NCBI RefSeq assembly: GCF_025854335.1
Contig: NZ_CP107716.1
Location: 310,001 to 374,000, forward strand
Direction of reading: 5' to 3'
DNA from: Pelagibacterium flavum
GTDB taxonomy: Bacteria; Pseudomonadota; Alphaproteobacteria; Rhizobiales; Devosiaceae
DNA: 64,000 nt
The notes beneath the pieces are model-generated. The model did no database searches, was not told the origin of the DNA, and saw only the letters and a program-made list of their open reading frames with translations. Of this stretch, positions 1 through 10,208 are shown in pieces (position 1 is the stretch's first letter; every line of letters starts with the position of its first letter). The translations under genes were made by a program, and so were the position numbers.

Positions 1-1
1 G

Positions 2-535
2 CTTTCGGTGCTGGCGGGTGACGATATGGCCGCGGTGCAGAGCGGGCTTGATGGCAAGGCGATTGCCGCGGTGGAAGTGCGCGATCTGATCGATCGGCTG
101 AGTGCGCGGTTCGGCGCGGACGCGGTGCAGCGATTTGTTGCCAATGACAGCCACCTGCCCGAGCGGGCCGCGCGCGCCATTCCGGCGATCTCGGATGAAA
201 ACCCAGGCGGGGCATGGCGGCAGACAGGTCCGTTCGGTGTTCCGGCCCGCCCCCTGTTTCTCTTTTATCCGCCGCCCACCATTGAGGTGATCGCCGAAGT
301 TCCTCATGGACCACCGCGCAGATTTCAGTGGCGGCGGGCCTGGTTCGATATCGTTATGGCCGAAGGCCCCGAGCGCATATCTCCTGAATGGTGGCGCAAA
401 ACCAGCGATACGCGCACACGCGATTATTTTCGCATCGAGGATGCGTCCGGGCGCCGGTTCTGGGTGTTCCGGTACGGGTTTTACGGCATCGGCACCGAGC
501 CGGTGCGCTGGTATCTGCATGGGGTCTTTCCATGA
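2..535 (+). CDS. imuB: ImuB-like Y-family polymerase accessory protein, C-terminal part (5' end outside window)
   Basis: This is the last 177 codons of a reading frame that is already open at base 2, so the protein begins upstream of the window. The visible part matches the C-terminal region of ImuB, the catalytically dead Y-family polymerase relative that works with ImuA and DnaE2 in damage-induced mutagenesis. Recognisable pieces are the RPLFLFYPPP stretch, the WWR motif and the ending FRIEDASGRRFWVFRYG followed by WYLHG, all typical of the family tail. Its TGA stop overlaps the ATG of the next gene by 4 bp (ATGA), which implies translational coupling with dnaE2. The polymerase-like N-terminal part cannot be inspected here. 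The assignment rests on the tail motifs and on the neighbour. Confidence 0.85.
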   Translation, partial: LSVLAGDDMAAVQSGLDGKAIAAVEVRDLIDRLSARFGADAVQRFVANDSHLPERAARAIPAISDENPGGAWRQTGPFGVPARPLFLFYPPPTIEVIAEVPHGPPRRFQWRRAWFDIVMAEGPERISPEWWRKTSDTRTRDYFRIEDASGRRFWVFRYGFYGIGTEPVRWYLHGVFP

Positions 536-3500
536 GCTTTTATGCGGAGCTGGCAACGACGACCAATTTCTCCTTTCTGCGCGGTGCGTCGCACGCTCAG
601 GACATGGTTCTGACCGCGCTGTTGCTGGGTCACAAGGGGATCGGTATCGCCGACCGCAATTCGGTGGCCGGGGTGGTGCGCGCCTTTGGGGCGCTGGAAG
701 ATCTGCGCAAGGGCGTAAAACTTGTCGACAAGGTGCGCGAAGGGTCAGGCCCGGGAGAATATGTGCTTGTCGAAAGACATCCCGACCTCGATTTTCCCTT
801 CACTCTCGCCGACCTGCAGGCGCGCGCGAAAGCCTTCAAGCTCGCGGTGGGAGCCCGTCTGGTCTTTGTGGATGGAACGCCCGATATCATCGCCTATCCG
901 CAGGATCTGGAAGGATGGGGGAAGCTGTGCCGGCTTTTGACGCGCGGCAATCGCAAGGCGAAAAAGGGTGAATGTATCCTGACCCTTCCCGATCTGGTTT
1001 TCGCCGCATCGGGGCTGAGCCTGATCGTAATGCCCGATAACGAAAAACCGGGTCTGGACAAGGCTCTCAAGGACCTCTCGCGAGTTTCGGCAACCCTGTG
1101 GCTGGGGGCGAGCATGGGGCACAAAAGCAATGATCTGCGCCGTCTGCACCATTTGGGGCTTTTGGCCCAGGCCCATGGGGTGCCGCTGATCGCCACCAAT
1201 GATGTGCTCTATCACGCCGCCGGACAACGCGATCTGCAGGATATTCTCACCTGCATCCGGGAGGGTGTGACGATTGAAACGGCCGGCACGAGGCTGGAGG
1301 TCAATGCGGAACGCCATCTCAAGACGCCCGAGGAAATGGAGCGGCTGTTTCACCCATGCCCGCAAGCCATCGCCCAGACCGAGGCGTTCTTGCAGACCAT
1401 CGATTTTTCGCTTGATCAATTGCGCTACCAGTATCCCGAAGAACCTGTTCCCAAAGGCTGGACCCCGCAGGCCTGGCTTGAGGAACTCACCTGGCGGCGG
1501 GCGGACCTGCGCTACCCCGAGGGAGTGCCTGCAAAGGTCAGAGCCCAGATCGAGAGCGAACTCGCGCTGATCGGGAAGCTTAACTACGCCACCTATTTCC
1601 TCACCATCTTCGATATCGTGGAGGTGGCAAGGAGCAAGAACATCCTCTGCCAGGGGCGGGGATCGGCGGCCAATTCGGCGGTCTGTTTCGTTCTCGGCAT
1701 CACAGCAGTGGACCCGGCCGAGCATCAATTGCTGTTTGCGCGGTTTCTCTCGGAAAACCGGGGCGAACCGCCCGATATCGACGTGGATTTCGAGCATGAG
1801 CGGCGCGAAGAAGTGATCCAGCATATCTACACGACCTATGGCCGGCACCGGGCGGGGATCGCCGCGACGGTGATCAGCTATCGCCCGCGCTCGGCCATCC
1901 GCGAAGTGGGCAAGGCGCTGGGGCTGACCGAGGACATCACTTCGCGCATCGCCTCGACCGTCTGGGGAAGCTGGAGCGGGGAGGGGTTGCCGGAAAAACA
2001 TATCGAACAGGCCGGGCTCGATCCGTCCAATCCCAATATCGTGCGCGCCGTGAAACTGGCGACACGGCTTCTGGGCTTTCCGCGCCATCTTTCCCAGCAT
2101 GTGGGCGGGTTTGTTCTGACCCAAAACCGACTGGATGAATATGTGCCCGTGGCCAACGCGGCGATGGACGATCGAACCTTCATCGAATGGGACAAGGACG
2201 ATATCGACAGAGTGGGCATGCTCAAGGTCGACGTGCTCGGCCTGGGCATGCTGACCTGCATCCGCAAGGCGCTCGAACTGATCGAGATACATTACGACCG
2301 AAAGCTGGGGCTGGCCGATATCAAGGCCACCGATGAAGATGCCGAGGGCGTCTTTGACATGCTGTGCGAGGGCGATTCCATCGGGGTCTTTCAGGTGGAA
2401 AGCCGGGCGCAGATCAACATGTTGCCCAGGCTGCGACCAAGAGAGTTCTACGATCTCGTCATTCAGGTGGCGATCGTCAGGCCAGGCCCGATCCAGGGCG
2501 ACATGGTTCATCCCTACCTGCGGCGGCGGAGTGACCAGGAAGATGTCGAATATCCTGCGCCCAAACCGCCCCATGACCCGAACGAATTGCGCACCGTTCT
2601 GGAACGGACAAAAGGGGTTCCCCTGTTTCAGGAACAGGCCATGCAACTGGCCATGGTCGCGGCTGAATTCACCGACGACGAGGCCAACGGTCTGCGCAAA
2701 GCCATGGCCACGTTCCGCCATAACGGCACCATCGGCCAGTTCAAGCAGATGATGATCGGCCGCATGGTGGCGCGCGGATATGACGAGGATTTTGCCAGGC
2801 GATGCTTTAGCCAGATCGAGGGGTTCGGCGATTACGGCTTTCCCGAAAGCCACGCGGCGAGCTTTGCCAAGCTGGTTTACGTTTCGGCCTGGATCAAGAA
2901 ATACTACCCCGACGTCTTTGCCTGCGCGCTGCTCAATTCCCAGCCCATGGGATTTTACGCCCCGGCCCAGATCGTGCGCGATGCGCGCGAACATGGGGTT
3001 GAGGTGCGACCGATAGATGTCAATTCCAGCACCCATGACAATGGACTCGAAGAGGCGCCGGCCCCCTATTGCGCCCTGCGGATCGGGTTTCGTCAGATCG
3101 ACGGGTTCAAAAAGGCCTGGAGCGAAAAGCTTGTGGCGCGGCGGGGCGCAAATTATGGGTCGATCGACGATTTCTGGCAGCGCTCGGGCGTGCCGGTGCG
3201 GGCGCTGACGCTTCTTGCCGATGCCGATGCGATGGGCTCAATGGGGCTCGGGCGGCGCGAAGCGGCCTGGCGTGTCAGGCGCTTGCCGCAGGACGATCCG
3301 CTCCCCCTTTTCGCCGCTGCCCAGGGACGCGAATTGGGGGAGGAAGACGATATGAACCTGCCCGATATGGCGCTATCGGAACATGTGATCGCCGATTATC
3401 AAACGGCCCGGCTGTCGCTCAAGGCCCATCCGATGGTGTTCCTGCGCGAACAGTTTGCTGACGAGGGCGTGCTCAGTTGCAAAGGGCTCGACCAGGTGCG

Positions 3501-3888
3501 CGATGGCAAAATGGTCAAGGTGGCGGGGATCGTTCTGGTGCGGCAAAGACCGGGCAAGGGCAATGCGATTTTCATGACCATCGAGGATGAAACCGGTATT
3601 GCCAACGGGCTGATGTGGGCCACACGGTTTGAAAAATACCGGCGCCAGATCATGGCGTCGCGCCTTGCGGTGATCGAGGGGCAGTTGCAAAAGAGCAAGG
3701 AGGGCGTGATCCATGTGATCGCCAGCGCGGTCCATGACCGGTCCGATCTGCTTGATTCCCTGGCTATGTCTCACCGCGCCAATCCGCAATTGACGCGGGC
3801 CGATGAGGCGACCCATCCCGTACCGCAACGGCTGCACGGTCATCCACGCAACAGACGCGTCGTGCCCAAATCGCGCGATTTCCATTGA
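532..3888 (+). CDS. dnaE2: Error-prone DNA polymerase III alpha subunit DnaE2
   Basis: The gene encodes 1118 aa, the usual DnaE2 size. I chose the ATG at 532 because MSFYAELATTTNFSFLRGAS is the conserved start of the N-terminal PHP domain and because it overlaps the imuB stop by 4 bp; an in-frame start at 388 would lie inside imuB. The polymerase core carries PDIDVDF near residue 414, the catalytic aspartate motif of C-family polymerases, and QVAIVRPGPIQGDM downstream. An OB-fold follows near residues 990-1070. DnaE2 performs translesion synthesis with ImuA/ImuB and is normally LexA-controlled. Any LexA box would be upstream of the cassette and outside the window. The large antisense frame across it is only a shadow. 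Confidence 0.97.
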   Translation: MSFYAELATTTNFSFLRGASHAQDMVLTALLLGHKGIGIADRNSVAGVVRAFGALEDLRKGVKLVDKVREGSGPGEYVLVERHPDLDFPFTLADLQARAKAFKLAVGARLVFVDGTPDIIAYPQDLEGWGKLCRLLTRGNRKAKKGECILTLPDLVFAASGLSLIVMPDNEKPGLDKALKDLSRVSATLWLGASMGHKSNDLRRLHHLGLLAQAHGVPLIATNDVLYHAAGQRDLQDILTCIREGVTIETAGTRLEVNAERHLKTPEEMERLFHPCPQAIAQTEAFLQTIDFSLDQLRYQYPEEPVPKGWTPQAWLEELTWRRADLRYPEGVPAKVRAQIESELALIGKLNYATYFLTIFDIVEVARSKNILCQGRGSAANSAVCFVLGITAVDPAEHQLLFARFLSENRGEPPDIDVDFEHERREEVIQHIYTTYGRHRAGIAATVISYRPRSAIREVGKALGLTEDITSRIASTVWGSWSGEGLPEKHIEQAGLDPSNPNIVRAVKLATRLLGFPRHLSQHVGGFVLTQNRLDEYVPVANAAMDDRTFIEWDKDDIDRVGMLKVDVLGLGMLTCIRKALELIEIHYDRKLGLADIKATDEDAEGVFDMLCEGDSIGVFQVESRAQINMLPRLRPREFYDLVIQVAIVRPGPIQGDMVHPYLRRRSDQEDVEYPAPKPPHDPNELRTVLERTKGVPLFQEQAMQLAMVAAEFTDDEANGLRKAMATFRHNGTIGQFKQMMIGRMVARGYDEDFARRCFSQIEGFGDYGFPESHAASFAKLVYVSAWIKKYYPDVFACALLNSQPMGFYAPAQIVRDAREHGVEVRPIDVNSSTHDNGLEEAPAPYCALRIGFRQIDGFKKAWSEKLVARRGANYGSIDDFWQRSGVPVRALTLLADADAMGSMGLGRREAAWRVRRLPQDDPLPLFAAAQGRELGEEDDMNLPDMALSEHVIADYQTARLSLKAHPMVFLREQFADEGVLSCKGLDQVRDGKMVKVAGIVLVRQRPGKGNAIFMTIEDETGIANGLMWATRFEKYRRQIMASRLAVIEGQLQKSKEGVIHVIASAVHDRSDLLDSLAMSHRANPQLTRADEATHPVPQRLHGHPRNRRVVPKSRDFH

Positions 3889-4089
3889 TCGGGCGCCAGG
3901 GTGTCACAAGAAATGCCGACCGCCGGCACGATCGTGGCTCAAGACCTTTATTGGCCGGTTGTGCGAACGACACCAAGAGCGCTTATCCGGTTGGGGAGCG
4001 CGGCAAAACAAAGGCTTAGAGCAATCGAGACGCTTCAAAGAAGTGCTGAAATGCACTAAGAGCGGTGCGAAAACAAACGGAGAGCGCAC

Positions 4090-5088
4090 ATGGCCAGGGT
4101 TGTTGGAACGTTTAACGGACAAGATGTTCATGAGGTGGTTTTGACCTCTCAAACCGGCGTTTCGGTGGCGGTTCTGACCTATGGCGCGCTGGTCCGGGAC
4201 TGGCGAGTGCCAGTGGGTGGCAAGATGCGCCCGGTGGTCTTGGGGTTTGACAAATTCGATTCCTATCCCGCCCACAGCCCTTATTTCGGGGCCATTGCCG
4301 GTCGGGTGGCCAACCGGATCGGCGGCGCGCAATTTACGCTCGACGGCGCGGTTTACCATTTGCCGGCCAATGAAGGACCCAACCAGCTCCATGGCGGCCC
4401 TGAAGGCATAGCGCAACAGATCTGGCAAATTGCCAAGGAGAACGCGGACAGCGTCACGCTGACGCTTTCCAGCCCGGACGGTGACATGGGCTATCCGGGC
4501 AATCTCGAGATATCGGTCACCTACAAGCTCAAGGGAAACCGGCTGGAGATCGATTTCGGTGCTAAAACCGACAGGCCGACTCCGGTCAATATCGTCCAGC
4601 ACAATTACTTCAACCTGATGGGACATGGCGATGTGCTCGATCACCGCCTGTCCTTTGCCGCGGGCGCTTACACCGAACTTGGCGAGGGCCAGATCCCGAC
4701 CGGCGCCATTTTGCCCACCAAAGGCACCGAGCTTGATTTCCGGGAAGCGCGGACCATGCGCCGGGCCGATGGGACCGGCCAGAAGATCGACTGCAATTTC
4801 GTCCTCGATACACGACGCGACCAGACCGAACCGGTGGCGGTGGTCGAGGCACCCGACCGCTCGCTGACGCTCAGGATCTATACCGATCAGCCCGGCCTGC
4901 AGGTCTATAATGGCTGGAAGCTCGATGTGCCGGTTTCCGGGCTGGATGGAGCGCGCTACGCTGCCTTTAGCGGGCTCTGCCTCGAAGACCAGAATTTCCC
5001 CGATGCGATCAACAATCCGCACTTTCCGACGCCGGTGGTGACGCCGGAAGCACCTTATCGGCATTGGTGCGCGATCGAGATTGCCTAG
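4090..5088 (+). CDS. galM: Aldose 1-epimerase (galactose mutarotase)
   Basis: A 332-aa protein of the GalM family, which interconverts alpha and beta anomers of hexoses such as galactose in the cytoplasm. The catalytic signatures are visible: NEGPNQLHGG near residue 94 with the active-site histidine, the second histidine in QHNYFNLMG near residue 171, and the C-terminal glutamate in CLEDQNFPDAIN near residue 299. Length is normal. A GGAG lies about 9 bases before the ATG. About 200 bp separate it from dnaE2, so it is probably an independent unit. No other galactose gene is adjacent, so the in vivo sugar is not shown by context. Confidence 0.93.
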   Translation: MARVVGTFNGQDVHEVVLTSQTGVSVAVLTYGALVRDWRVPVGGKMRPVVLGFDKFDSYPAHSPYFGAIAGRVANRIGGAQFTLDGAVYHLPANEGPNQLHGGPEGIAQQIWQIAKENADSVTLTLSSPDGDMGYPGNLEISVTYKLKGNRLEIDFGAKTDRPTPVNIVQHNYFNLMGHGDVLDHRLSFAAGAYTELGEGQIPTGAILPTKGTELDFREARTMRRADGTGQKIDCNFVLDTRRDQTEPVAVVEAPDRSLTLRIYTDQPGLQVYNGWKLDVPVSGLDGARYAAFSGLCLEDQNFPDAINNPHFPTPVVTPEAPYRHWCAIEIA

Positions 5089-5529
5089 AATTGATCGCTG
5101 TTGGACCTAGTGTTGATGCGCGCTGACGGTTCGGCATGACACAGGTTTGAACAAGAATGCAGGGCGGATGCGACCGATCCTGTCAACCTGCTTTGCGTTT
5201 TGGCTTGCTGAGCAAACGCCCTCGCGAACAAAGGCGGCGATCAGCACGATTAAACCCGCGCCGAAAATGATGCGCATCACACCAACATTGAGCTTTAACG
5301 GCAAAGCGCGAAATAGCGGATGCAGCTTTGGGGGGTAGTCCCGATTGCTGCATTTGTCTGCCAGCATTCCTGGATTGAAAGCAACGCGATCGGCCATCGC
5401 GATTGTCGCTCTGGGATCCGCCGCATTTAGGGCACAGTTGGTCACACATTTGGACGACACGGCATCCCGGCGTTGCACCGGATGGGGCTGTGAAGTAAGT
5501 GCAGCTTTCAGTCACGATGAGAGAAACCT
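5089..5529 (+). other. Intergenic stretch between galM and ugd
   Basis: About 440 bp without a supportable gene. Short frames exist on both strands but none has a recognisable domain or a convincing ribosome binding site. The ugd promoter should lie here; I could not pick out a clear -35/-10 pair. Confidence 0.5.
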
Positions 5530-6897
5530 ATGCGTCTTGCGATCTTTGGAACCGGTTATGTCGGTCTTGTGACCGGCGCCTGCCTTGCCGATGTCGGCCA
5601 TCAGGTGCTCTGCGTTGATGTGGATGCAGACAAAATTGCGCGTCTTAATGCTGGTGAAATCCCGATTCATGAGCCGGGACTTGACGAGGTGGTGGCCCGA
5701 AATGTCGAGATCGGCACACTCAAATTCACCACAGACATTGCAGGGGCCGTGTCTCACGGCCAGGTGCAGATGGTTGCCGTGGGCACACCGCCCGACGAAA
5801 GCGGCGCTGCCGATCTGCAATATGTCCTGGCTGTGGCCGAATCCATCGGCAAGGCGATGGACAGGCGCAAGATCGTGGTGGTCAAGTCCACTGTGCCCGT
5901 CGGAACCAGCGACAAGGTGCGGGTCAGATTGGCCGAGGTTCTGGCGGCTCGGGGGTCTTCGCTCGAATTTGACGTGGTCTCGAATCCCGAGTTCCTAAAG
6001 GAAGGTGCCGCGGTCAACGATTTCCTCAAGCCCGACCGCATTATTGTGGGAACGGCCACCGAGCATGCGCGCGAGGTGATGAAGGAGCTTTACGAACCTT
6101 TCAACCGCAATCACGACCGCACGATCTATATGGATGTCCGCTCGGCGGAACTCACCAAATATGCCGCAAATGCCATGCTTGCGACCAAGATCAGCTTCAT
6201 CAACGAGATCGCCAATCTTGCCGAACGGCTGGGGGCCGATATCGAAGAGGTGCGCCGGGGCATCGGGGCCGATCCGCGTATCGGGTATCATTTCATCTAC
6301 CCTGGGTTGGGCTACGGCGGCTCGTGCTTTCCCAAGGATGTGCAGGCGCTGGTGCGCACGGCAATCGATATCGGTTATGATGCACCCCTGATCGCTGCCG
6401 TCGAAGCTGTGAATAACCGTCAGAAGACCACGTCGTTTGACAAAATGGCCAGCCATTTCGGTGGCGCCCCAGGTCTTAAGGGTAAGCGGATCGCAATCTG
6501 GGGATTGGCATTCAAGCCCAACACCGATGACATGCGTGAAGCGCCATCCCGCGTGCTGATTGAAGCGCTGTGGTCGGCCGGTGCAACCGTTGTCGCTTAC
6601 GATCCCGTTGCCATGAACGAGACCGCGCGGATCTATGGCGAGCGCGACGATCTCATTTTGGCCAAGGACAAATACGCGGCGCTCGACGGTGCCGATGCCC
6701 TGGCCATCTGCACCGAATGGCAACAGTTCCGGGCGCCAGATTTCGATGAAATGGCGGAACGGTTGGCAACGAAACTGATTTTCGATGGCCGCAACATCTA
6801 TGCCCCTGACAGGCTCAGCCGCGACGGCTGGACCTATATCAGTGTGGGGCGCGCGCCGGTTTATCCGCAGCTCGAAGCTGTCGAGAAGGTTTCGTGA
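5530..6897 (+). CDS. ugd: UDP-glucose 6-dehydrogenase
   Basis: A 455-aa enzyme that oxidises UDP-glucose to UDP-glucuronate with two NAD+, supplying precursors for exopolysaccharide or LPS. The N-terminal Rossmann motif is [18 protein letters not shown]. The substrate-binding NPEFLKEG motif follows, and the catalytic cysteine lies in [10 protein letters not shown] near residue 266. The C-terminal UDP-binding part contains [19 protein letters not shown] lies just before the ATG. Its stop TGA overlaps the GTG start of the next gene by 4 bp, and the product of this enzyme is the expected substrate of that epimerase, so the two form a short pathway operon. Confidence 0.96.
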   Translation: MRLAIFGTGYVGLVTGACLADVGHQVLCVDVDADKIARLNAGEIPIHEPGLDEVVARNVEIGTLKFTTDIAGAVSHGQVQMVAVGTPPDESGAADLQYVLAVAESIGKAMDRRKIVVVKSTVPVGTSDKVRVRLAEVLAARGSSLEFDVVSNPEFLKEGAAVNDFLKPDRIIVGTATEHAREVMKELYEPFNRNHDRTIYMDVRSAELTKYAANAMLATKISFINEIANLAERLGADIEEVRRGIGADPRIGYHFIYPGLGYGGSCFPKDVQALVRTAIDIGYDAPLIAAVEAVNNRQKTTSFDKMASHFGGAPGLKGKRIAIWGLAFKPNTDDMREAPSRVLIEALWSAGATVVAYDPVAMNETARIYGERDDLILAKDKYAALDGADALAICTEWQQFRAPDFDEMAERLATKLIFDGRNIYAPDRLSRDGWTYISVGRAPVYPQLEAVEKVS

Positions 6898-7916
6898 AGG
6901 TCCTTGTCACCGGCGCTGCCGGCTTTATCGGCTATCATGTTGCCCGGCGTCTGATCGAGCGCGGCGACAGTGTCGTTGGGTTCGACATTGTCAATGATTA
7001 CTACGATCCGGCGCTCAAAAAAGCCCGCCTTGCCCAGCTCGATGAACTCGGTCGCACCCAGGGCGCCCAATACCGCTTCATCCGTGCCGACCTGGCTGAT
7101 CGCGTCGCAGTCGAGGCCGCGTTTGCGGGCGAAAAATTCGATCGGGTGATCCATCTCGCCGCCCAGGCTGGCGTGCGCTATAGCCTCGAAGATCCGCACT
7201 CTTACGTGCAATCAAACCTCGTCGGCTTTACCAACATTCTCGAAGCCTGCCGGCACAATGGTGTTGGCCAGCTTACCTACGCCTCGACCTCGTCGGTTTA
7301 TGGTGCAAACACCAAAATGCCGTTTTCCGAGCATGATGGCGCCAATCATCCCCTGCAGTTCTATGCCGCAACCAAGCGCGCAAACGAGTTGATGGCCCAT
7401 TCCTACTCGCATCTGTTTGCCCTGCCGACCACGGGCCTGCGCTTTTTTACCGTCTATGGCCCCTGGGGGCGGCCCGATATGGCGCTGTTCAAGTTCACAC
7501 GCGCCATCCTCGCGGGCGAGCCGATCGATGTGTTCAATCACGGCAACCACACGCGCGATTTCACCTATATCGATGACATCGTCGAAGGTGTGATCCGCGC
7601 GTCCGACACCCCTGCCTCCCCCGATCCCGATTGGGATGCCGCCGCGCCCGATCCGGCCCGGTCAAACGCTCCTTTCCGCATCTTCAACATCGGCAATTCC
7701 GATCCGGTCAAGCTCGCCGATTATATCGATGCGCTCGAAGAGGCGCTGGGCAAAAAGGCCGTTCGCAATCTCCTGCCGCTGCAGCCCGGCGACGTGCCCG
7801 ATACGTTTTCGGACACCACAGAGCTGACGGCCGCCACCGGTTATCGTCCTTCCACTTCGGTGCGCGAGGGTGTGGCGCGGTTTGTTGCGTGGTATCGCGC
7901 ACATTACGGCGAGTAG
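6894..7916 (+). CDS. UDP-glucuronate 4-epimerase-like NAD-dependent epimerase
   Basis: A 340-aa extended short-chain dehydrogenase/reductase. The start is a GTG overlapping the ugd stop by 4 bp. It has the glycine-rich NAD motif [16 protein letters not shown] at the N-terminus and the catalytic Tyr-Lys pair in [10 protein letters not shown] near residues 157-161. [15 protein letters not shown] is the signature of the capsular-polysaccharide type UDP-glucuronate 4-epimerases, which convert UDP-GlcA to UDP-GalA. Coupling to ugd supports that substrate. A different UDP-sugar epimerase specificity cannot be excluded from sequence alone. Confidence 0.88.
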   Translation: MKVLVTGAAGFIGYHVARRLIERGDSVVGFDIVNDYYDPALKKARLAQLDELGRTQGAQYRFIRADLADRVAVEAAFAGEKFDRVIHLAAQAGVRYSLEDPHSYVQSNLVGFTNILEACRHNGVGQLTYASTSSVYGANTKMPFSEHDGANHPLQFYAATKRANELMAHSYSHLFALPTTGLRFFTVYGPWGRPDMALFKFTRAILAGEPIDVFNHGNHTRDFTYIDDIVEGVIRASDTPASPDPDWDAAAPDPARSNAPFRIFNIGNSDPVKLADYIDALEEALGKKAVRNLLPLQPGDVPDTFSDTTELTAATGYRPSTSVREGVARFVAWYRAHYGE

Positions 7917-8559
7917 GCGAAAGCACGACGCACAGCGGTTCTCGCAGGAAAGGCATCGCTCATTTCTGGTTTGCCCCTCAATCTGCAGCGCCTCGACTTA
8001 GCTCACCGAGACAGTTGAACAGACCGAGCGGGGGCGAAGACTCTTCGCCCAAAAATTGCGCCTGCTGTCTCGGAGAGAAACCAGAGAGTCTGAGCGGTCA
8101 TAGAATCTGCACCGTGGAACATCCCAATTGGCTGAGCTGATGCAGGCACGAGCTCTCCCGATGCGACTAACCTCTCAGACAGATCGCTCAATGGTCTTGG
8201 GTCAGAGCGAGTGACCACCCTGACGGAGGTGATCGCGAGGAAGCCTGCAAGCACCAACTCAGCGCCAACTGAGAGACGGCGTGCGCAAGCTTCACGCCCA
8301 GCCGGTCGTCGGCATCGACGTTGAAATGATCGCGATCAGCACCGCGATCATGGCAAAGACCAGCGTCAGCATCTTGCCAGAAACGTTGCCGCCAATGACC
8401 TTGCCCGGGCGCTGGCTGGCGATGTTGCTTGAGCTTGGCCAGTGTGCTCGAGGTGCCTGAGCCGCCAGACAGCCTCAACGCGCGGTGCAATTCTCCCACT
8501 TGGCCCCTTGTCGGAATGCCCCTTGAACCCATTGGGGCACATTTGGCGCATGTGAGAGA
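7917..8559 (+). other. Gene-poor stretch with a perfect 19-bp palindrome
   Basis: About 640 bp with no supportable gene. The one clear element is a perfect inverted repeat at 8032-8050, GGGCGAAGA and TCTTCGCCC around a single central base. On the plus strand it is followed by AAAAATT rather than a T-run, so it is not a canonical intrinsic terminator for the upstream operon. The rest shows no domain on either strand. Confidence 0.4.
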
Positions 8560-8739
8560 TCATTCCGGGGGCAACTCCTCCTCACGTCTCAAACCCATTC
8601 CGTGCCAAAGGGCGTAGCGCCCGTCGGGCTGCCGCCACCAGCGCCTGCCGCCGCGGATGATGGGCTTGCCCATTCGCTTGTATCTCTGCCAGACGCCGAG
8701 CGAGAGCGCCGCGACGGAAAGCGCCTTGAGCCAGAGCAT
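8560..8739 (-). CDS. Small hypothetical protein (59 aa)
   Basis: A 59-codon frame starting 4 bp after the stop of the upstream secreted-protein gene on the same strand. The N-terminus (MLWLKALSVAALSLGVWQRY) is a short hydrophobic segment that could be a membrane anchor. It is followed by a basic, tryptophan-rich tail containing GGRRWWRQPDGRYALWHG and an acidic end. The tight spacing suggests translational coupling. No family is recognised. The coherent composition (hydrophobic, basic-aromatic, acidic) argues for a real gene, but no homology can be shown here. Confidence 0.45.
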   Translation of the reverse strand: MLWLKALSVAALSLGVWQRYKRMGKPIIRGGRRWWRQPDGRYALWHGMGLRREEELPPE

Positions 8740-8743
8740 CGGG

Positions 8744-9961
8744 TTAGTCCGCCACCAGGAAGCAGTCGATTTTCAGGGCACCGCTCTCGTCGGTCATACG
8801 AATGATGTTTTCATCGTGCGCATGCCCCGCGCCGGCAGGCGAAAATTCGTAACGCGCCGGCCAGCCGGCATAGGCACCCCCATTCCAGGAGATATAGCCA
8901 CTGACTGGATCGAACGAGTAGCCGCCTTCCACCTCACCAACCAAATAGGTGGCATTGGTGAGGTCGATCCAGCCAATGGTGGTCATGTATTGACGGCAGA
9001 CATAACGGCCAAGAGGAGGCTGCCCATCGGCCTCTGTCTGTGTCTGGACCTGTTCCGGAAGCACGGCGGAACGCGGGATCTGTTCACTGAGCACGCGGCA
9101 ACTGGTCAGCTGGAACGTTCCCCAGCCCCAAGAACTGTCGTCGCCCTGCACGATCAACTGAGCACCGGGCGTAAGGTGCGCCAGCTGCGCCCGGTGACCT
9201 TCATCGAAGGTGCACATCGCAATTCCGAACGGCCCATCTGTGAGTCGAACGTAGTCCGAGCCAACGCTCTGCAGAGTGCCGGCGAGGGTCACCGTGCGTT
9301 CTTCGAAGCGCTGCCGAGCCGCAGCGAGATTGTCTTTATATGCCTCACCGATCTCAGCCAGGGTGGCTTTCAGCGCTGGTAGTGTTGGAGACTGCTGCCC
9401 ACCACTCACCGGCGCGGCAGCGGTCGGGGGTTGAACCGCACGCATCCGGTCTGGCGCCATCGCGAAAAGCAACTCGCTCCCGCTGTAACTGGTGTTGAGA
9501 ACATTACAGGACACCTCTCCGAATTGATCGGGCCCAATCACGATCCCCTTGTACCACGCCCCACCGACAAGAATTTCGATCTCATTACCTGGCCCGCACA
9601 GCGCCCGCCAAGCCGCCTGCGAGGGCTCACCGGGAATCGGGGCGGGTCCGGTTGGCGGGCCCGGCACCCCCGGCGCCTGGACTGCACGCATCCGCTCGGG
9701 TGCCATGGCGAACTGCATTTCATGTCCGGCGTAGCTGGTGTTGAGAACGTCGCAATAGGGTTCGCCGTTAACGTCTGGACCGGCAACAGCCCCACGATAC
9801 CAGGAGTTCCCCACAAGGATCTCGACTTCATTGCCCGGCACGCACAGCGCCCGCCAGCCTTGTGCGCCCTGCTGCGCCAGGCTCGGTCCTGCAACCAGTG
9901 GCGCCATCACAACAAGCATCGCGATAACTGCCAGCCGCCTCCAATAGGCCATCGGCTTCAT
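8744..9961 (-). CDS. Secreted protein with duplicated N-terminal domain and OB-like domain
   Basis: A 405-aa protein. I placed the start at the ATG at 9961, which has GGGGAG 5 bases upstream and opens a typical signal peptide (MKPMAYWRRL, hydrophobic core, then ending in SLAQQ). Two tandem copies of a roughly 60-residue module follow. Each has WRALC-PGNE, a WY-G segment and VLNTSY, and ends in MAP-RMRAVQ, and each carries two cysteines that could pair. After a proline-rich linker comes a segment (EIGEAYKDN through FQLTSCRVL) resembling the OB-fold tRNA_anti-like domain, then a C-terminal region with GYISWNGGAYAGWPARYEF. Export is inferred from the signal peptide. The function is unknown. A 59-aa frame follows 4 bp downstream. 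Confidence 0.75.
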   Translation of the reverse strand: MKPMAYWRRLAVIAMLVVMAPLVAGPSLAQQGAQGWRALCVPGNEVEILVGNSWYRGAVAGPDVNGEPYCDVLNTSYAGHEMQFAMAPERMRAVQAPGVPGPPTGPAPIPGEPSQAAWRALCGPGNEIEILVGGAWYKGIVIGPDQFGEVSCNVLNTSYSGSELLFAMAPDRMRAVQPPTAAAPVSGGQQSPTLPALKATLAEIGEAYKDNLAAARQRFEERTVTLAGTLQSVGSDYVRLTDGPFGIAMCTFDEGHRAQLAHLTPGAQLIVQGDDSSWGWGTFQLTSCRVLSEQIPRSAVLPEQVQTQTEADGQPPLGRYVCRQYMTTIGWIDLTNATYLVGEVEGGYSFDPVSGYISWNGGAYAGWPARYEFSPAGAGHAHDENIIRMTDESGALKIDCFLVAD

Positions 9962-10208
9962 GATTCTCCCCAATCTTGTGACAAACGTGCTGTCACACCC
10001 CCAACTTTGTAGCCCTTGGTCACGGGCAAAGGCGAGCCAATTCCGCGTGGTTGTGCACAATGATGGAAAAAAGTGTGATCCGCCAGATTACTGCTCGCAT
10101 TGGCAAACTGGATGGCGGGTGGCGGTTATGTGGGCGTTCGGCCAATTGTTGCCAAACCCCGCCAGTGTGTTCTGGCTCCGGACACTCCGGTGTGAAGAAC
10201 GGGCCAAT

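Noticed and set aside
745..3036. 763-codon minus-strand open frame across dnaE2
   Set aside because: It is antisense to a fully convincing DnaE2 and shows no domain. Long antisense frames are expected in GC-rich genes with this codon use.
8032..8050. Intrinsic terminator for the ugd-epimerase operon
   Set aside because: The palindrome is perfect but lies 115 bp downstream and is followed by AAAAATT rather than a T-run.
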